Below are positions 33,957 to 41,911 of a stretch of 64,000 nucleotides of DNA, piece by piece. Position numbers and translations under genes: made by a program. This stretch comes from Acrocarpospora macrocephala. Its GTDB lineage: Bacteria > Actinomycetota > Actinomycetes > Streptosporangiales > Streptosporangiaceae. Position 1 is the first letter of the stretch; the number at the start of each line of letters is the position of its first letter. Location: NCBI RefSeq assembly GCF_009687865.1, contig NZ_BLAE01000048.1, positions 27,099 through 91,098 on the forward strand, in the 5' to 3' direction. The notes under the pieces are model-generated. The model did no database searches. It worked only from the letters and a program-made list of their open reading frames with translations, and was not told where the DNA came from.

Positions 33957-34923
33957 TGGCCACCTTGACCGCGTCCTGATCGTCAAGGGCGTATGCGAAG
34001 GCGGCGTTGATGCCGGTCAGCGGGAAGGTTCGGGTGACTGCGGCGCCGAGGCGTACGGCGTGGGTGTTGATGAGGGTGGCGGCTTGGTGGAACTCTTCGG
34101 TGCGGTAGCCGAAGGAGCCGTGGATCTCGATCGGGTGGGGGAGGGGCGGCAAGGGGGCGGGGCCGAGGGCGGCGACGGCGATGTGGCCGTGCGGGGCGGT
34201 GGATTCGACGGCCAGGCGGAGCGCCGCGGGTGTGCCCGCCGCGACGATGGTCCACGGGAACGCGCCGATCGGCTCGCCGGGACGGTAGACGGCCTGGGCG
34301 CCCGCGGCCAGGGCGGTCGCGTGGCGCGCGGGCCGGGGTTCGACGACGGTCACCTTCAGGTGGCGGGCGTGCGCCGCTGCGATCACGCATAGGCCGAGCG
34401 GGCCCGCGCCGACCACCAGCAACGCGTCGCCGGGCCGGGTGTCGCCGAGCGCGGCCACGCAGTGCAGGGCGACCGCCAGGGGCTCGGCCCAGATCGCGTC
34501 CAGAATCGGGACGTCGGCGGCCAGCAGGATCACGTCGCCGGGTTCGAGATCGCGCAGGATGAGCTCCTCGGCGTACCCGCCGGGACGCTGGAAGGACAGG
34601 GTGAGCTCGCGGGACCGGTCGCACAGCTGGGTGCTGCCCTGGGCGCAGTACCAGCAGCGTCCGCACGAGCGCATCGGGCGGACCATGACCCTGGCGCCGA
34701 CCGGCAGGGCGCCCGCTTCGGATACGCGGGCCACGATCTCGTGGCCGAGCACCTGGTCGGGGGCGGCGTCTCCGGCGCGGAAGGTCGCCAGGTCCGAGCC
34801 GCAGATCCCGACGGCCAGCACGTCCATGCGCACGTCGGCGGGGCCCAGGGAATGCGCGGGTCCCGGCGTGACCTCGAACCGCCGGGGCGCGGCCAGCAGC
34901 GCGCGCTTCGGTCCCTCACTCAT
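33925..34923 (-). CDS. Zinc-dependent alcohol dehydrogenase (MDR family)
   Basis: A 332-residue MDR dehydrogenase. Catalytic zinc ligands are seen in VGICGSDLATF (Cys ~40) and LGHEIV (His-Glu ~60). The structural zinc lobe is CGRCWYCAQGSTQLC near 90-105. The Rossmann glycine motif is VVGAGPLGLCVIAAA near 175. It oxidises an alcohol or polyol with NAD(P). It is the last gene of the long catabolic unit; its start overlaps the small upstream gene by 8 bases, so it should act on a pathway intermediate. Confidence 0.9.
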   Translation of the reverse strand: MSEGPKRALLAAPRRFEVTPGPAHSLGPADVRMDVLAVGICGSDLATFRAGDAAPDQVLGHEIVARVSEAGALPVGARVMVRPMRSCGRCWYCAQGSTQLCDRSRELTLSFQRPGGYAEELILRDLEPGDVILLAADVPILDAIWAEPLAVALHCVAALGDTRPGDALLVVGAGPLGLCVIAAAHARHLKVTVVEPRPARHATALAAGAQAVYRPGEPIGAFPWTIVAAGTPAALRLAVESTAPHGHIAVAALGPAPLPPLPHPIEIHGSFGYRTEEFHQAATLINTHAVRLGAAVTRTFPLTGINAAFAYALDDQDAVKVAITPGAAGWPP

Positions 34924-35266
34924 CCCAGCCTCCGATGACGGTCACCTCTCGGGCGACCAGCGTGTCCAGGCTGGGCATGACGGTCTCGGCCGCGAGGGAC
35001 GCCACCCGGCCGCCGCGCCGTACCCAGCGGGCGGCCAGATCCAGCCGCCCCCGCACCGACACCACGACGTCGGCGCGCCCGCTGCCGCCGCGCGCCTCCA
35101 GCGCCGCGCGCGCCGCCGCGAGGGTCGGACCCTCGCCGTCGAGGAGCTCGTCCGCGCCGTACGCCGAGGTGAATCCGGCCGCCACGAGCCCGGCCAGCAG
35201 CCCCGGCAGCTCCTCCGCCGGTCCCAGCACCAGCAGCACGTCCTCGACGTGCGCGAACTCCTTCAT
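34916..35266 (-). CDS. Small protein of unknown function in catabolic operon
   Basis: A 116-residue protein from ATG 35266 behind GGGAGG. It has no family I recognise. Residues 1-60 are helical, with a LGPAEELPGLLAGLVAAGF segment. The last 55 (ADVVVSVRGRLDLAARWVRR, GGRVASLAAE, LDTLVAREVTVIGGW) read like the late Rossmann and closing strands of an MDR dehydrogenase, without a nucleotide-binding loop. It overlaps the kinase gene by 4 bases and the dehydrogenase gene by 8. In the Pseudomonas lva operon a ~12-kDa protein follows the kinase, but I see no clear sequence likeness. Confidence 0.75.
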   Translation of the reverse strand: MKEFAHVEDVLLVLGPAEELPGLLAGLVAAGFTSAYGADELLDGEGPTLAAARAALEARGGSGRADVVVSVRGRLDLAARWVRRGGRVASLAAETVMPSLDTLVAREVTVIGGWDE

Positions 35267-36279
35267 CGAACCTCCCTTGCCAGCAGCTCCTCGGCCCGGT
35301 CCAGCATGTACGGCGAGGCGTCGGCCAGCACCTCCCAGGCCGGATCGGGCCGCCGCCCGGTCCGATGCAGGCGCAGGCTCATCGCGGTGATACAACTGAG
35401 CCGGAACCCGGCCAAGGCCCGGAACCAGGCCAGATCCGGCACCTCCGGACCGCCCGCCGCGCGATACGCGCCCAGCAGGAACTCCGGCGAAGGCGACCAC
35501 CGCGACCACTGATGCCGGGCCGGACCCCAGCTGCGCGGGTCGTACATCATGCAGATCCACCCGATGTCCACCCCCGCGCACCCGATCGAGGCGATCTCCC
35601 AGTCCAGCACCGCGGTCAGCCGCCCCTCGGCGAACAGCCAGTTGTTGGAGTAGAAGTCGCCGTGCACCACGCTCGTCTCGGCCATTTTCGGCATGCTCGC
35701 CACCAGCCGGTCCCTGAGCCGCAACCCGCGCTCGATCCAGCGCGGGTCGTCGGACTTGAGCAGGCTCGGCGTCCAGGAGTCGATCTCGCCGGCCAGATCC
35801 CGCGGGGTGCTCCACCCGGCCAGCTCGCGCCGCCAGTCCACCCGGTGGATCGCCGCCAGCACGCCCATCGCCTCCGCGAACACCGGCTCGAGCCCCGAGC
35901 CGTCGACCAGCTCGGCCGCCCCGGCATCGAACAGGTGCGTCGACTGCCCGCGCACGTGCTCCACCATGTGGTACGGCACGCCGAACCACGACTCGTCCGC
36001 GTCGAACCAGCGCACGCCGGGCACCGGCAGCCCGGCCCGTTTCATCGCGCGCAGCAGCGGCACCTGCCGCATCACGTCGGCGTTGCCCTGCCGCGCGACC
36101 CCGGGCGGGGCCAGCCGCACGACCAGCGCCTCGCGCTCACCTAAGTGTTCGACGTCGAAGCCGTAGCTGATCCCGGAGTTGCCCGGCATCCGGCGCACGC
36201 CGCCCACCACCGCGCCGGGACCGTAGTGCGCACGCGCCCACGCCTCCAGCCGCTTCGCGAAGACAGCATGATCGCTCAC
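35263..36279 (-). CDS. Phosphotransferase, aminoglycoside-phosphotransferase-like (4-hydroxyacyl-CoA kinase candidate)
   Basis: A 338-residue APH/choline-kinase-fold protein from GTG 36279 (GGGGGA upstream). The N lobe has MPGNSGISYGFDV. The catalytic loop VVHGDFYSNNWLF near 210 holds the Asp base and metal-binding Asn. The second metal Asp is in LTAVLDWEIASIG. In this setting, beside an acyl-CoA ligase and acyl-CoA dehydrogenase, it resembles the kinase part of ACAD10/11 and LvaA, which phosphorylate the 4-hydroxyl of hydroxyacyl-CoA. This specific role is inferred. Confidence 0.85.
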   Translation of the reverse strand: MSDHAVFAKRLEAWARAHYGPGAVVGGVRRMPGNSGISYGFDVEHLGEREALVVRLAPPGVARQGNADVMRQVPLLRAMKRAGLPVPGVRWFDADESWFGVPYHMVEHVRGQSTHLFDAGAAELVDGSGLEPVFAEAMGVLAAIHRVDWRRELAGWSTPRDLAGEIDSWTPSLLKSDDPRWIERGLRLRDRLVASMPKMAETSVVHGDFYSNNWLFAEGRLTAVLDWEIASIGCAGVDIGWICMMYDPRSWGPARHQWSRWSPSPEFLLGAYRAAGGPEVPDLAWFRALAGFRLSCITAMSLRLHRTGRRPDPAWEVLADASPYMLDRAEELLAREVR

Positions 36280-36293
36280 AGTGAATCCCCCAT

Positions 36294-38246
36294 CTAATAC
36301 GCGACCAGTTGCTCGACGGCCCGGACCACGGCGGCCTGGTCGGGCAGCCAGAGCCGTTCCAGGTTCGGCGCGTACGGCGGCGGCATCCTGGCGGCGCCGA
36401 CCCGCTTGATCGGGGCGTCCAGCAGCTCGAACGCGTGCTCGCCGACGTGGGCGCTGATCTCCGCGCCGACCCCGAAGTCGGTGATCGCCTCGTGCGCGAT
36501 GAGCAGGCGCGAGGTCTTGGCCAGCGAGGCGATGATCGTCTGGTAGTCCAGCGGCGCGATCGTGCGCAGGTCGACGACCTCGCACTCGATGCCGCGCCCG
36601 GCCAGTTCCCGCGCGGCCGCCAGGCAGACCTGGGCCATCCGCGAGTAGCTGACGACGGTGACGTCGGAGCCTTCCCTGACGACGTGCGCGCGGCCGAGTT
36701 CGAGGGACTCGCTCCGGTCGGGCGCGTCCCCGGAGACCTCGTAGAGCAGCCGGTTCTCGATGACGATGACCGGGTTGGGGTCGCGCACCGCCGCCCGCAG
36801 CAGGCCGTACGCGTCGGCGGGGGTGCCCGGCATGACCACCTTGAGCCCGGGAATCGCGGCCAGCAGCACCTCAAGGCTCTGCGAGTGCTGGCTGCCGGAG
36901 GACCGGCCCGCGCCGAACTGGGTGCGTACGGTCAGCGGCACCTGGACGGCGCCGCCGGTCATGAACCGCATCTTGGCCGCCTGGTTCATGAGCTGGTCCA
37001 GGCAGACCCCGATGAAGTCGAGGTACATGAGCTCCACCACCGGCCGCAGGCCGGACATGGCCGCGCCCACGCCGAGGCCCATGATGGCGGTCTCGGAGAT
37101 CGGCGTGTCGATGAGCCGCCCGGGGAAGCGCTCGTGCAGCCCCCGGGTGAGGCCGAAGACGTTGCCGCCCGCCGCCACGTCGATGCCGGCCAGGAAGACC
37201 GAGGGGTCGGTGGCCAGCTCGTCCTCCAGCGCGGCGCGGATGGCCCGGCTGGTCTTGATGGCGGGGGTGGCCTGGACGTCCGCGGGGACGGGGAGCGGGG
37301 GCCGGTGCCCGACCGGCGAGTAGACGTACTCCTGGAGGGTTTCCGCGCCGGGTTCCGGTGCGGCCCTGGCGAACGCGATGGCCGCCTCGACCTCACGCTC
37401 GACCTCGTCGGCGATCTTGGCGAGCAGGTCGCCGTCGCCGTCGGCGCGGATCCGCGCGGCCAGGATGGCGAGCGGGTCGTTGGCTTCCCGGGCGGCCAGG
37501 TCCTCGGGTGTGCGGTAGCGCTGCTGGTCGCCCTCGTAGTGGCCGCGGGCCCGGTAGGTCTCGGCCTCCACCAGGACCGGGCCCGCGCCCGACCTGACCC
37601 GGGCGACCTGGGCGGCCATGACCCGGGCGACGGCCTCCACGTCGTTGCCGTCCGCGTGGGCGTAGGCGATGCCGTACCCGCGCGCGCGGTCGGCCAGCGG
37701 GAGTTCGCGGATGACCGACGCGTCGGAGAACTCGGCGAAGTGGTTGTTCTCGCAGAGGAACACGATCGGCAGGTCCTTCACCGCGGCCAGGTTGACCGCC
37801 TCGTGGAAGGCCCCTTGGGCCACCGCGCCGTCCCCGAAGAAGGCAACCGCGACATCGGAGGTTCCGCGTAGCCGCATCGCCATGGCCGCGCCGGTGGCGA
37901 TCGGCAGGCCCGCGCCGACGATGCCGTTCGCGCCGAAGACCCCGGCGTCCAGATCGGCGATGTGCATGGAGCCGCCCCGCCCCCGGCAACTGCCATCGGC
38001 CCGGCCGAGCAGTTCCGCGAACATCCGGCCCATGTCCCCGCCCTTGGCCAGCACATGCCCGTGACCCCGATGCGTGGAGGTGATGATGTCCCTACCGGTC
38101 AGCACCGAGCAGGCCCCGACGGCGACCGCCTCCTGGCCGATCGACACGTGCACGAAACCGGGGATCTCGCCGTCCCGGTAGAGCTGCGCGGTGCGCTCCT
38201 CGAACCGCCGGATCCGCGCCATCCGCCGGTACAACTCGACCCTCAC
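36294..38246 (-). CDS. Fused E1 alpha-beta thiamine-diphosphate dehydrogenase
   Basis: A 650-residue fusion of the two E1 chains of a 2-oxoacid or acetoin dehydrogenase. The alpha half (~1-320) has the ThDP/Mg motif from GDGAVAQGAFHEAVN to LPIVFLCENN. The beta half (~340-650) has DTPISETAIMGLGVGAAMSG, FGAGRSSGSQHSQSLEVLLA and LAHEAITDFG-like elements. E1 decarboxylates the oxoacid and passes the acyl group to lipoyl-E2; no E2 or E3 gene is in the window. The start GTG overlaps the CoA-transferase stop by 4 bases. Confidence 0.9.
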   Translation of the reverse strand: MRVELYRRMARIRRFEERTAQLYRDGEIPGFVHVSIGQEAVAVGACSVLTGRDIITSTHRGHGHVLAKGGDMGRMFAELLGRADGSCRGRGGSMHIADLDAGVFGANGIVGAGLPIATGAAMAMRLRGTSDVAVAFFGDGAVAQGAFHEAVNLAAVKDLPIVFLCENNHFAEFSDASVIRELPLADRARGYGIAYAHADGNDVEAVARVMAAQVARVRSGAGPVLVEAETYRARGHYEGDQQRYRTPEDLAAREANDPLAILAARIRADGDGDLLAKIADEVEREVEAAIAFARAAPEPGAETLQEYVYSPVGHRPPLPVPADVQATPAIKTSRAIRAALEDELATDPSVFLAGIDVAAGGNVFGLTRGLHERFPGRLIDTPISETAIMGLGVGAAMSGLRPVVELMYLDFIGVCLDQLMNQAAKMRFMTGGAVQVPLTVRTQFGAGRSSGSQHSQSLEVLLAAIPGLKVVMPGTPADAYGLLRAAVRDPNPVIVIENRLLYEVSGDAPDRSESLELGRAHVVREGSDVTVVSYSRMAQVCLAAARELAGRGIECEVVDLRTIAPLDYQTIIASLAKTSRLLIAHEAITDFGVGAEISAHVGEHAFELLDAPIKRVGAARMPPPYAPNLERLWLPDQAAVVRAVEQLVAY

Positions 38247-39412
38247 CACGGGGCACCGGCCTGGACCACGGTGCCGTCGCCGATCAGGTCGTCGACCTCC
38301 GCCGCCGACAGCCCCCAGGAGGTCAGCCCGGCCACCGTGTCCTGCCCGGGCGCGGGCGGCGGCGACGGCACTCCGGGGGCGGTACGGCTGAAGCGCGGCG
38401 CGGGCGCGGGCTGGACCATCGAGCCGACCCGCACGAAGGCGTCCCGCTCGACGTTCAGGGGATGCCCGGCCGCCTCCCCCAACGGCACCACCTCGGTCAG
38501 GCAGGCGTCGGTCCCCTCGAACTCGGCCAGCCATTCGGCCTGGGTACGGCTCCGGAACACCTCCGCCATCCGCTTCTTCAGCACCGGCCACGATTCCGGC
38601 CTGGCCTGCCCGTCCAGGAAGTCCCGGTCCTGGTCGAGCCCGAGACCGGCCAGCAGCCGCCGGTAGAACTGCGGCTCGATCGCGCCCGCCGCGACGTGCC
38701 GGCCGTCGGCGCATTCGTACACGTTGTAGAAGTGCGAGCCGCCGTCCAGCAGGTTGACCCCACGCGCGGGCGACCAGAACCCCTCGCCGGCGAACGCGTG
38801 GAACAGCGTCATGAGCAGCGAGGCGCCGTCCACGATGGAGGCGTCCACCACCTGCCCGCGACCGGAGGCGCGGGCCTCGTGCAGGGCGCACACCAGGCCG
38901 AACGCCAGCAGCATGCCGCCCCCGCCGAAATCACCCACCACGTTGAGCGGCGGCAGGGGCGACTCCGGCGTGCCGATCGCCGCCAGCACACCGGTCAGCC
39001 CGATGTAGTTGATGTCGTGCCCGGCCCGATCGGCCAGCGACCCTTGCTGGCCCCAGCCGGTCATCCGCCCGAAGACGATGCGCGGGTTACGTTCCGCGCA
39101 GGCCTCCGGGCCGATGCCGAGCCGCTCCACCACGCCGGGCCGGAAGCCCTCGAAGATGATGTCCGCCGACTCCACCAGCCGCAGCACGGTCTGCGCGCCG
39201 CGCGGCGCCTTCAGGTCGATCGCCACCGAACGCCGCCCCCGGTTCATCAGGTCGGCGTGCGGCGGCAGCGGATTGGCCGGGCTGCGGTAGCCCGGCCGGT
39301 CCACCCGCAGCACCTCCGCGCCCATGTCGGCGAGCATCATGCCGCAGAACGGCCCCGGGCCGATCCCGCCGATCTCGATGACCCGCACACCGCTCAGCGG
39401 TCCTGTGCTCAC
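38243..39412 (-). CDS. CaiB/BaiF family CoA-transferase or racemase
   Basis: A 389-residue type III CoA-transferase. The N-terminus reads GVRVIEIGGIGPGPFCGMML, close to alpha-methylacyl-CoA racemase, with ADMGAEVLRVDRPG and the AIDLKAPRGAQTVLRLV segment. The middle holds GHDINYIGLTGVLAAIG, whose His-Asp pattern is typical of the racemase branch. It may invert a 2-methylacyl-CoA centre or swap CoA between acids. The GTGA overlaps on both sides tie it to the SDR and E1 genes. Confidence 0.9.
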   Translation of the reverse strand: MSTGPLSGVRVIEIGGIGPGPFCGMMLADMGAEVLRVDRPGYRSPANPLPPHADLMNRGRRSVAIDLKAPRGAQTVLRLVESADIIFEGFRPGVVERLGIGPEACAERNPRIVFGRMTGWGQQGSLADRAGHDINYIGLTGVLAAIGTPESPLPPLNVVGDFGGGGMLLAFGLVCALHEARASGRGQVVDASIVDGASLLMTLFHAFAGEGFWSPARGVNLLDGGSHFYNVYECADGRHVAAGAIEPQFYRRLLAGLGLDQDRDFLDGQARPESWPVLKKRMAEVFRSRTQAEWLAEFEGTDACLTEVVPLGEAAGHPLNVERDAFVRVGSMVQPAPAPRFSRTAPGVPSPPPAPGQDTVAGLTSWGLSAAEVDDLIGDGTVVQAGAPW

Positions 39413-40098
39413 AATGTCCACCCGCCATCCACGGTCAGCACCGCGCCGGTGCAGAAGGTCGCGTCCTCCGCCAGGAAGACCGCCGCTCTGGCGATCTCCT
39501 CGGCCGTGCCGAACCGGCCGAGCACCGTGCGCTCCACGATGCGCCGCCTGGCCCGCTCGCCGAGCCCGGTGGTCATGTCGGTGTCCACGAATCCGGGTGC
39601 CAGCACGTTGACCCGGACCCCGCTCTCCTTGGCCAGCGCCCGCGCGAAGCCGGTCATGGCGGACTTGGCGCTGGCGTACGCGGTGTCGCCGGGGAAACCG
39701 GCCTGGCCTATCACCGAGGAGACCAGCAGCAGCGAGCCCGCGCCGGACGCGCGGAGCGCGGGCAGCGCGGCGCGGGCCAGCAGGTGGTTGCCGCGCAGGT
39801 TCGTCTCCACCACCCGCCACCAGTCCTGCGGCGGCAGCTGCTCGATCCGGCCGCCAGCCCATTCCCCGGCGTTGAGGATCACGGTGTCAAGCCCGCCCAG
39901 CCGCCGCACGCACCGGCCGATGAGATCCTCGGCGTCGCCGTCCAGCAGGTCGTACGGCTCCGCGCCCGCCATCTCGGGCGAGGGCTTCCGGGAGGTGAAC
40001 ACGACATCCACCCCGCGATCGGCCAGCTCAGACACGATCGCCCGGCCGATTCCGCGAGCGCCGCCCGTCACCAGCGCCCGCCTGCGCGTCGCGCCCAC
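39409..40098 (-). CDS. Short-chain dehydrogenase/reductase
   Basis: A 229-residue SDR from GTG 40098. Cofactor loop VTGGARGIGRAI near 12, NAGEW (NNAG-type) near 85, catalytic Ser in SLLLVSSVIG and YASAK near 150, and a C-terminal TGAVLTVDGGWTL. It oxidises a hydroxyl or reduces a carbonyl with NAD(P), probably the 3-hydroxyacyl step of the cluster's pathway. The start shares one base with the stop of the tetR gene and the stop overlaps the CoA-transferase start. Confidence 0.9.
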   Translation of the reverse strand: MGATRRRALVTGGARGIGRAIVSELADRGVDVVFTSRKPSPEMAGAEPYDLLDGDAEDLIGRCVRRLGGLDTVILNAGEWAGGRIEQLPPQDWWRVVETNLRGNHLLARAALPALRASGAGSLLLVSSVIGQAGFPGDTAYASAKSAMTGFARALAKESGVRVNVLAPGFVDTDMTTGLGERARRRIVERTVLGRFGTAEEIARAAVFLAEDATFCTGAVLTVDGGWTL

Positions 40099-40718
40099 TA
40101 GTGGGCCGCCATGCCGTCGATGATCAGCACCACCAGCCGCTCGGCGATCTCGTCCACCGAGGTCGGGCCCTTCGGATCCAGCCACACGTAGGTGTAGTTG
40201 AGCAGGCCGAGCACCCCCATCACGTCGATCGGATGCGCGGTACGGAACACCCCGGCGGCCACGCCGCGCTCGAAGACCTCCTCGAACAGGCTCTGGTACT
40301 CCCGCCGCAGCGCCCGCAGCCGCACCGACCGGTCGCCGGTCAGCGAGCGCATCTCGTGCTCGGCCACGATGACGTCGCTGCGGCGCTCGGCCAGCGTGTT
40401 GAGGTGGGCGTGCACCAGCCGCCGCAGCTGCTCCCGGGGGTCGGGGGTGCTGGCCACCGCGGCCCTGCCCCGGGTCAGAGCCTCGTCCACGTGCCGTTTG
40501 CACAGGTCGAACAGCAGATCCTCCTTGGACCCGATGTGGTAGTACAGCGCGCCGCGCTGCAGGCCCGCCGCCTCGCCCAGCTCGGACACGCCGGCGCCGT
40601 GATAGCCCTTCACGGCGAATATCTGGGACGCGACCTGCAGGATGCGGTCACGGGTGGAGTCCGCTGGCTGCTCGCCGGACACGTGGTCCTCCGTCTCTTG
40701 GGGATGGGTAGGGGTCAT
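40098..40718 (-). CDS. TetR family regulator, KstR2-like
   Basis: A 206-residue TetR repressor embedded within the catabolic operon. DNA-binding domain: DRILQVASQIFAVKGYHGAG, then GEAAGLQRGALYYHIGSKED. The C-terminal region (LVHAHLNTLAERRSDVIVAE; LGLLNYTYVWLDPKGP) resembles regulators that respond to acyl-CoA thioesters in fatty-acid and steroid catabolism. Overlaps of 4 bases with the acyl-CoA dehydrogenase and 1 base with the SDR show it is co-transcribed with its probable targets. Confidence 0.9.
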   Translation of the reverse strand: MTPTHPQETEDHVSGEQPADSTRDRILQVASQIFAVKGYHGAGVSELGEAAGLQRGALYYHIGSKEDLLFDLCKRHVDEALTRGRAAVASTPDPREQLRRLVHAHLNTLAERRSDVIVAEHEMRSLTGDRSVRLRALRREYQSLFEEVFERGVAAGVFRTAHPIDVMGVLGLLNYTYVWLDPKGPTSVDEIAERLVVLIIDGMAAH

Positions 40719-41911
40719 CGGGCTTTGTGGGTTCTCAGGACATTGCGGGCCACCGTCTGCCGGTGCACCTCGTCAGGGCCGTCGTAGATCCGGGCCGACC
40801 GGGCGCGGCGGTACATGTCCTGCAGCGGCAGGTCGGTGGTGAGCCCGAGCGCGCCGTGCACCTGGATGGCCCGGTCGATGACGTCGTGCAGCATCTGCGC
40901 GCCGCGGAACTTGATCGCGCTGATCTCCGTCCTGGCCGCCTTCACGCCGTACCGGTCGATCGTCCAGGCCGCGTGCAGGGTCATCAGCCGGGCGGCGTGC
41001 AGGTCCGCCCAGGATTCGGCGATCCAGTTCTGCACGGTCTGCTTGTCGGCCAGCGGCGAGCCGTGGCTGTAGCGCGCCAGCGCCCGCTCGCAGAGCAGGT
41101 CCAGGGCGCGCGAGGCCTGGCCGATCCACCGCATGCAGTGGTGGATGCGGCCGGGCCCGAGCCGCTCCTGCGCGATGCGGAAGCCCTGGCCGCGCTCGCC
41201 CAGCAGCGCGTCCGCGCCGACCAGCACGCCGTCCAGGACGACTTCGGCGTGGTTCTCCAGGCGCCCCCACTCGGGCCGGGAGTCCTCCAGCGTGCCGATC
41301 TCCCGGACCACCCGCAGCCCGGGCGTGCCGGTGGGCACGATGAACTGGCTGGCCCGCTCGTGCGGCCCGGCGTCCGGATCGCTCACCGCCATGACGATCA
41401 TGAAGTCGGCCGCCGAGGCGTTGGTGATGAACCACTTGTGCCCGTCCAGCCGCCAGCCGCCGGAGACCTGGACCGCCCTGGTGGCCAGCAGCGTCGGGTC
41501 GGCTCCCGCGCCGGGCTCGGTCATCGCGTAGCTAGAGCGCAGCCGCCCCTCCAGCAGCGGGACCAGCCAGCGTGCGCGCTGCCCGGCGGTGGCGTGCCGG
41601 GCCAGGATCTCGCTGTTGCCCGCGTCCGGGGCCTGGTTGCCGAACACGTACGGCGCGACCGCGCAGCGGCCGATGATCTCGTGCATGAGGCCCAGCTTGA
41701 GCTGCCCGAAACCGGGCCCGCCCAGGTCGGGCGCGAGGTGGGCGGCCCAGAGACCGCGCTCCTTGACCACCTGCTGGAGCGGCACGATGAGCGCGGCGAA
41801 CTCCTCCCGATCCGGCCGGAGCGTCTCGATCGGCACGATGCGCTCGTCGACGAAGGTCCGCATCCAGTCGAGCTGGGACTGGAACTCCGGGTCGGTCTCA
41901 AAGCTCCACAT
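40715..41911 (-). CDS. Acyl-CoA dehydrogenase (ACAD10/11-like)
   Basis: A 398-residue FAD acyl-CoA dehydrogenase. The N-terminal helical part starts FETDPEFQSQLDWMRTFVDE. FAD/substrate loops are YAMTEPGAGADPTLLATRAV near 140 and WFITNASAADFMIVMAV near 175. The C-terminal part has QVHGALGLTTDLPLQDMYRR near 360. The usual catalytic Glu position is not assigned with certainty. In ACAD11-like and LvaC enzymes this fold eliminates the phosphate placed by a partner kinase; ordinary desaturation is the alternative. Its gene overlaps the ligase by 14 bases. Confidence 0.9.
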   Translation of the reverse strand: MWSFETDPEFQSQLDWMRTFVDERIVPIETLRPDREEFAALIVPLQQVVKERGLWAAHLAPDLGGPGFGQLKLGLMHEIIGRCAVAPYVFGNQAPDAGNSEILARHATAGQRARWLVPLLEGRLRSSYAMTEPGAGADPTLLATRAVQVSGGWRLDGHKWFITNASAADFMIVMAVSDPDAGPHERASQFIVPTGTPGLRVVREIGTLEDSRPEWGRLENHAEVVLDGVLVGADALLGERGQGFRIAQERLGPGRIHHCMRWIGQASRALDLLCERALARYSHGSPLADKQTVQNWIAESWADLHAARLMTLHAAWTIDRYGVKAARTEISAIKFRGAQMLHDVIDRAIQVHGALGLTTDLPLQDMYRRARSARIYDGPDEVHRQTVARNVLRTHKAR

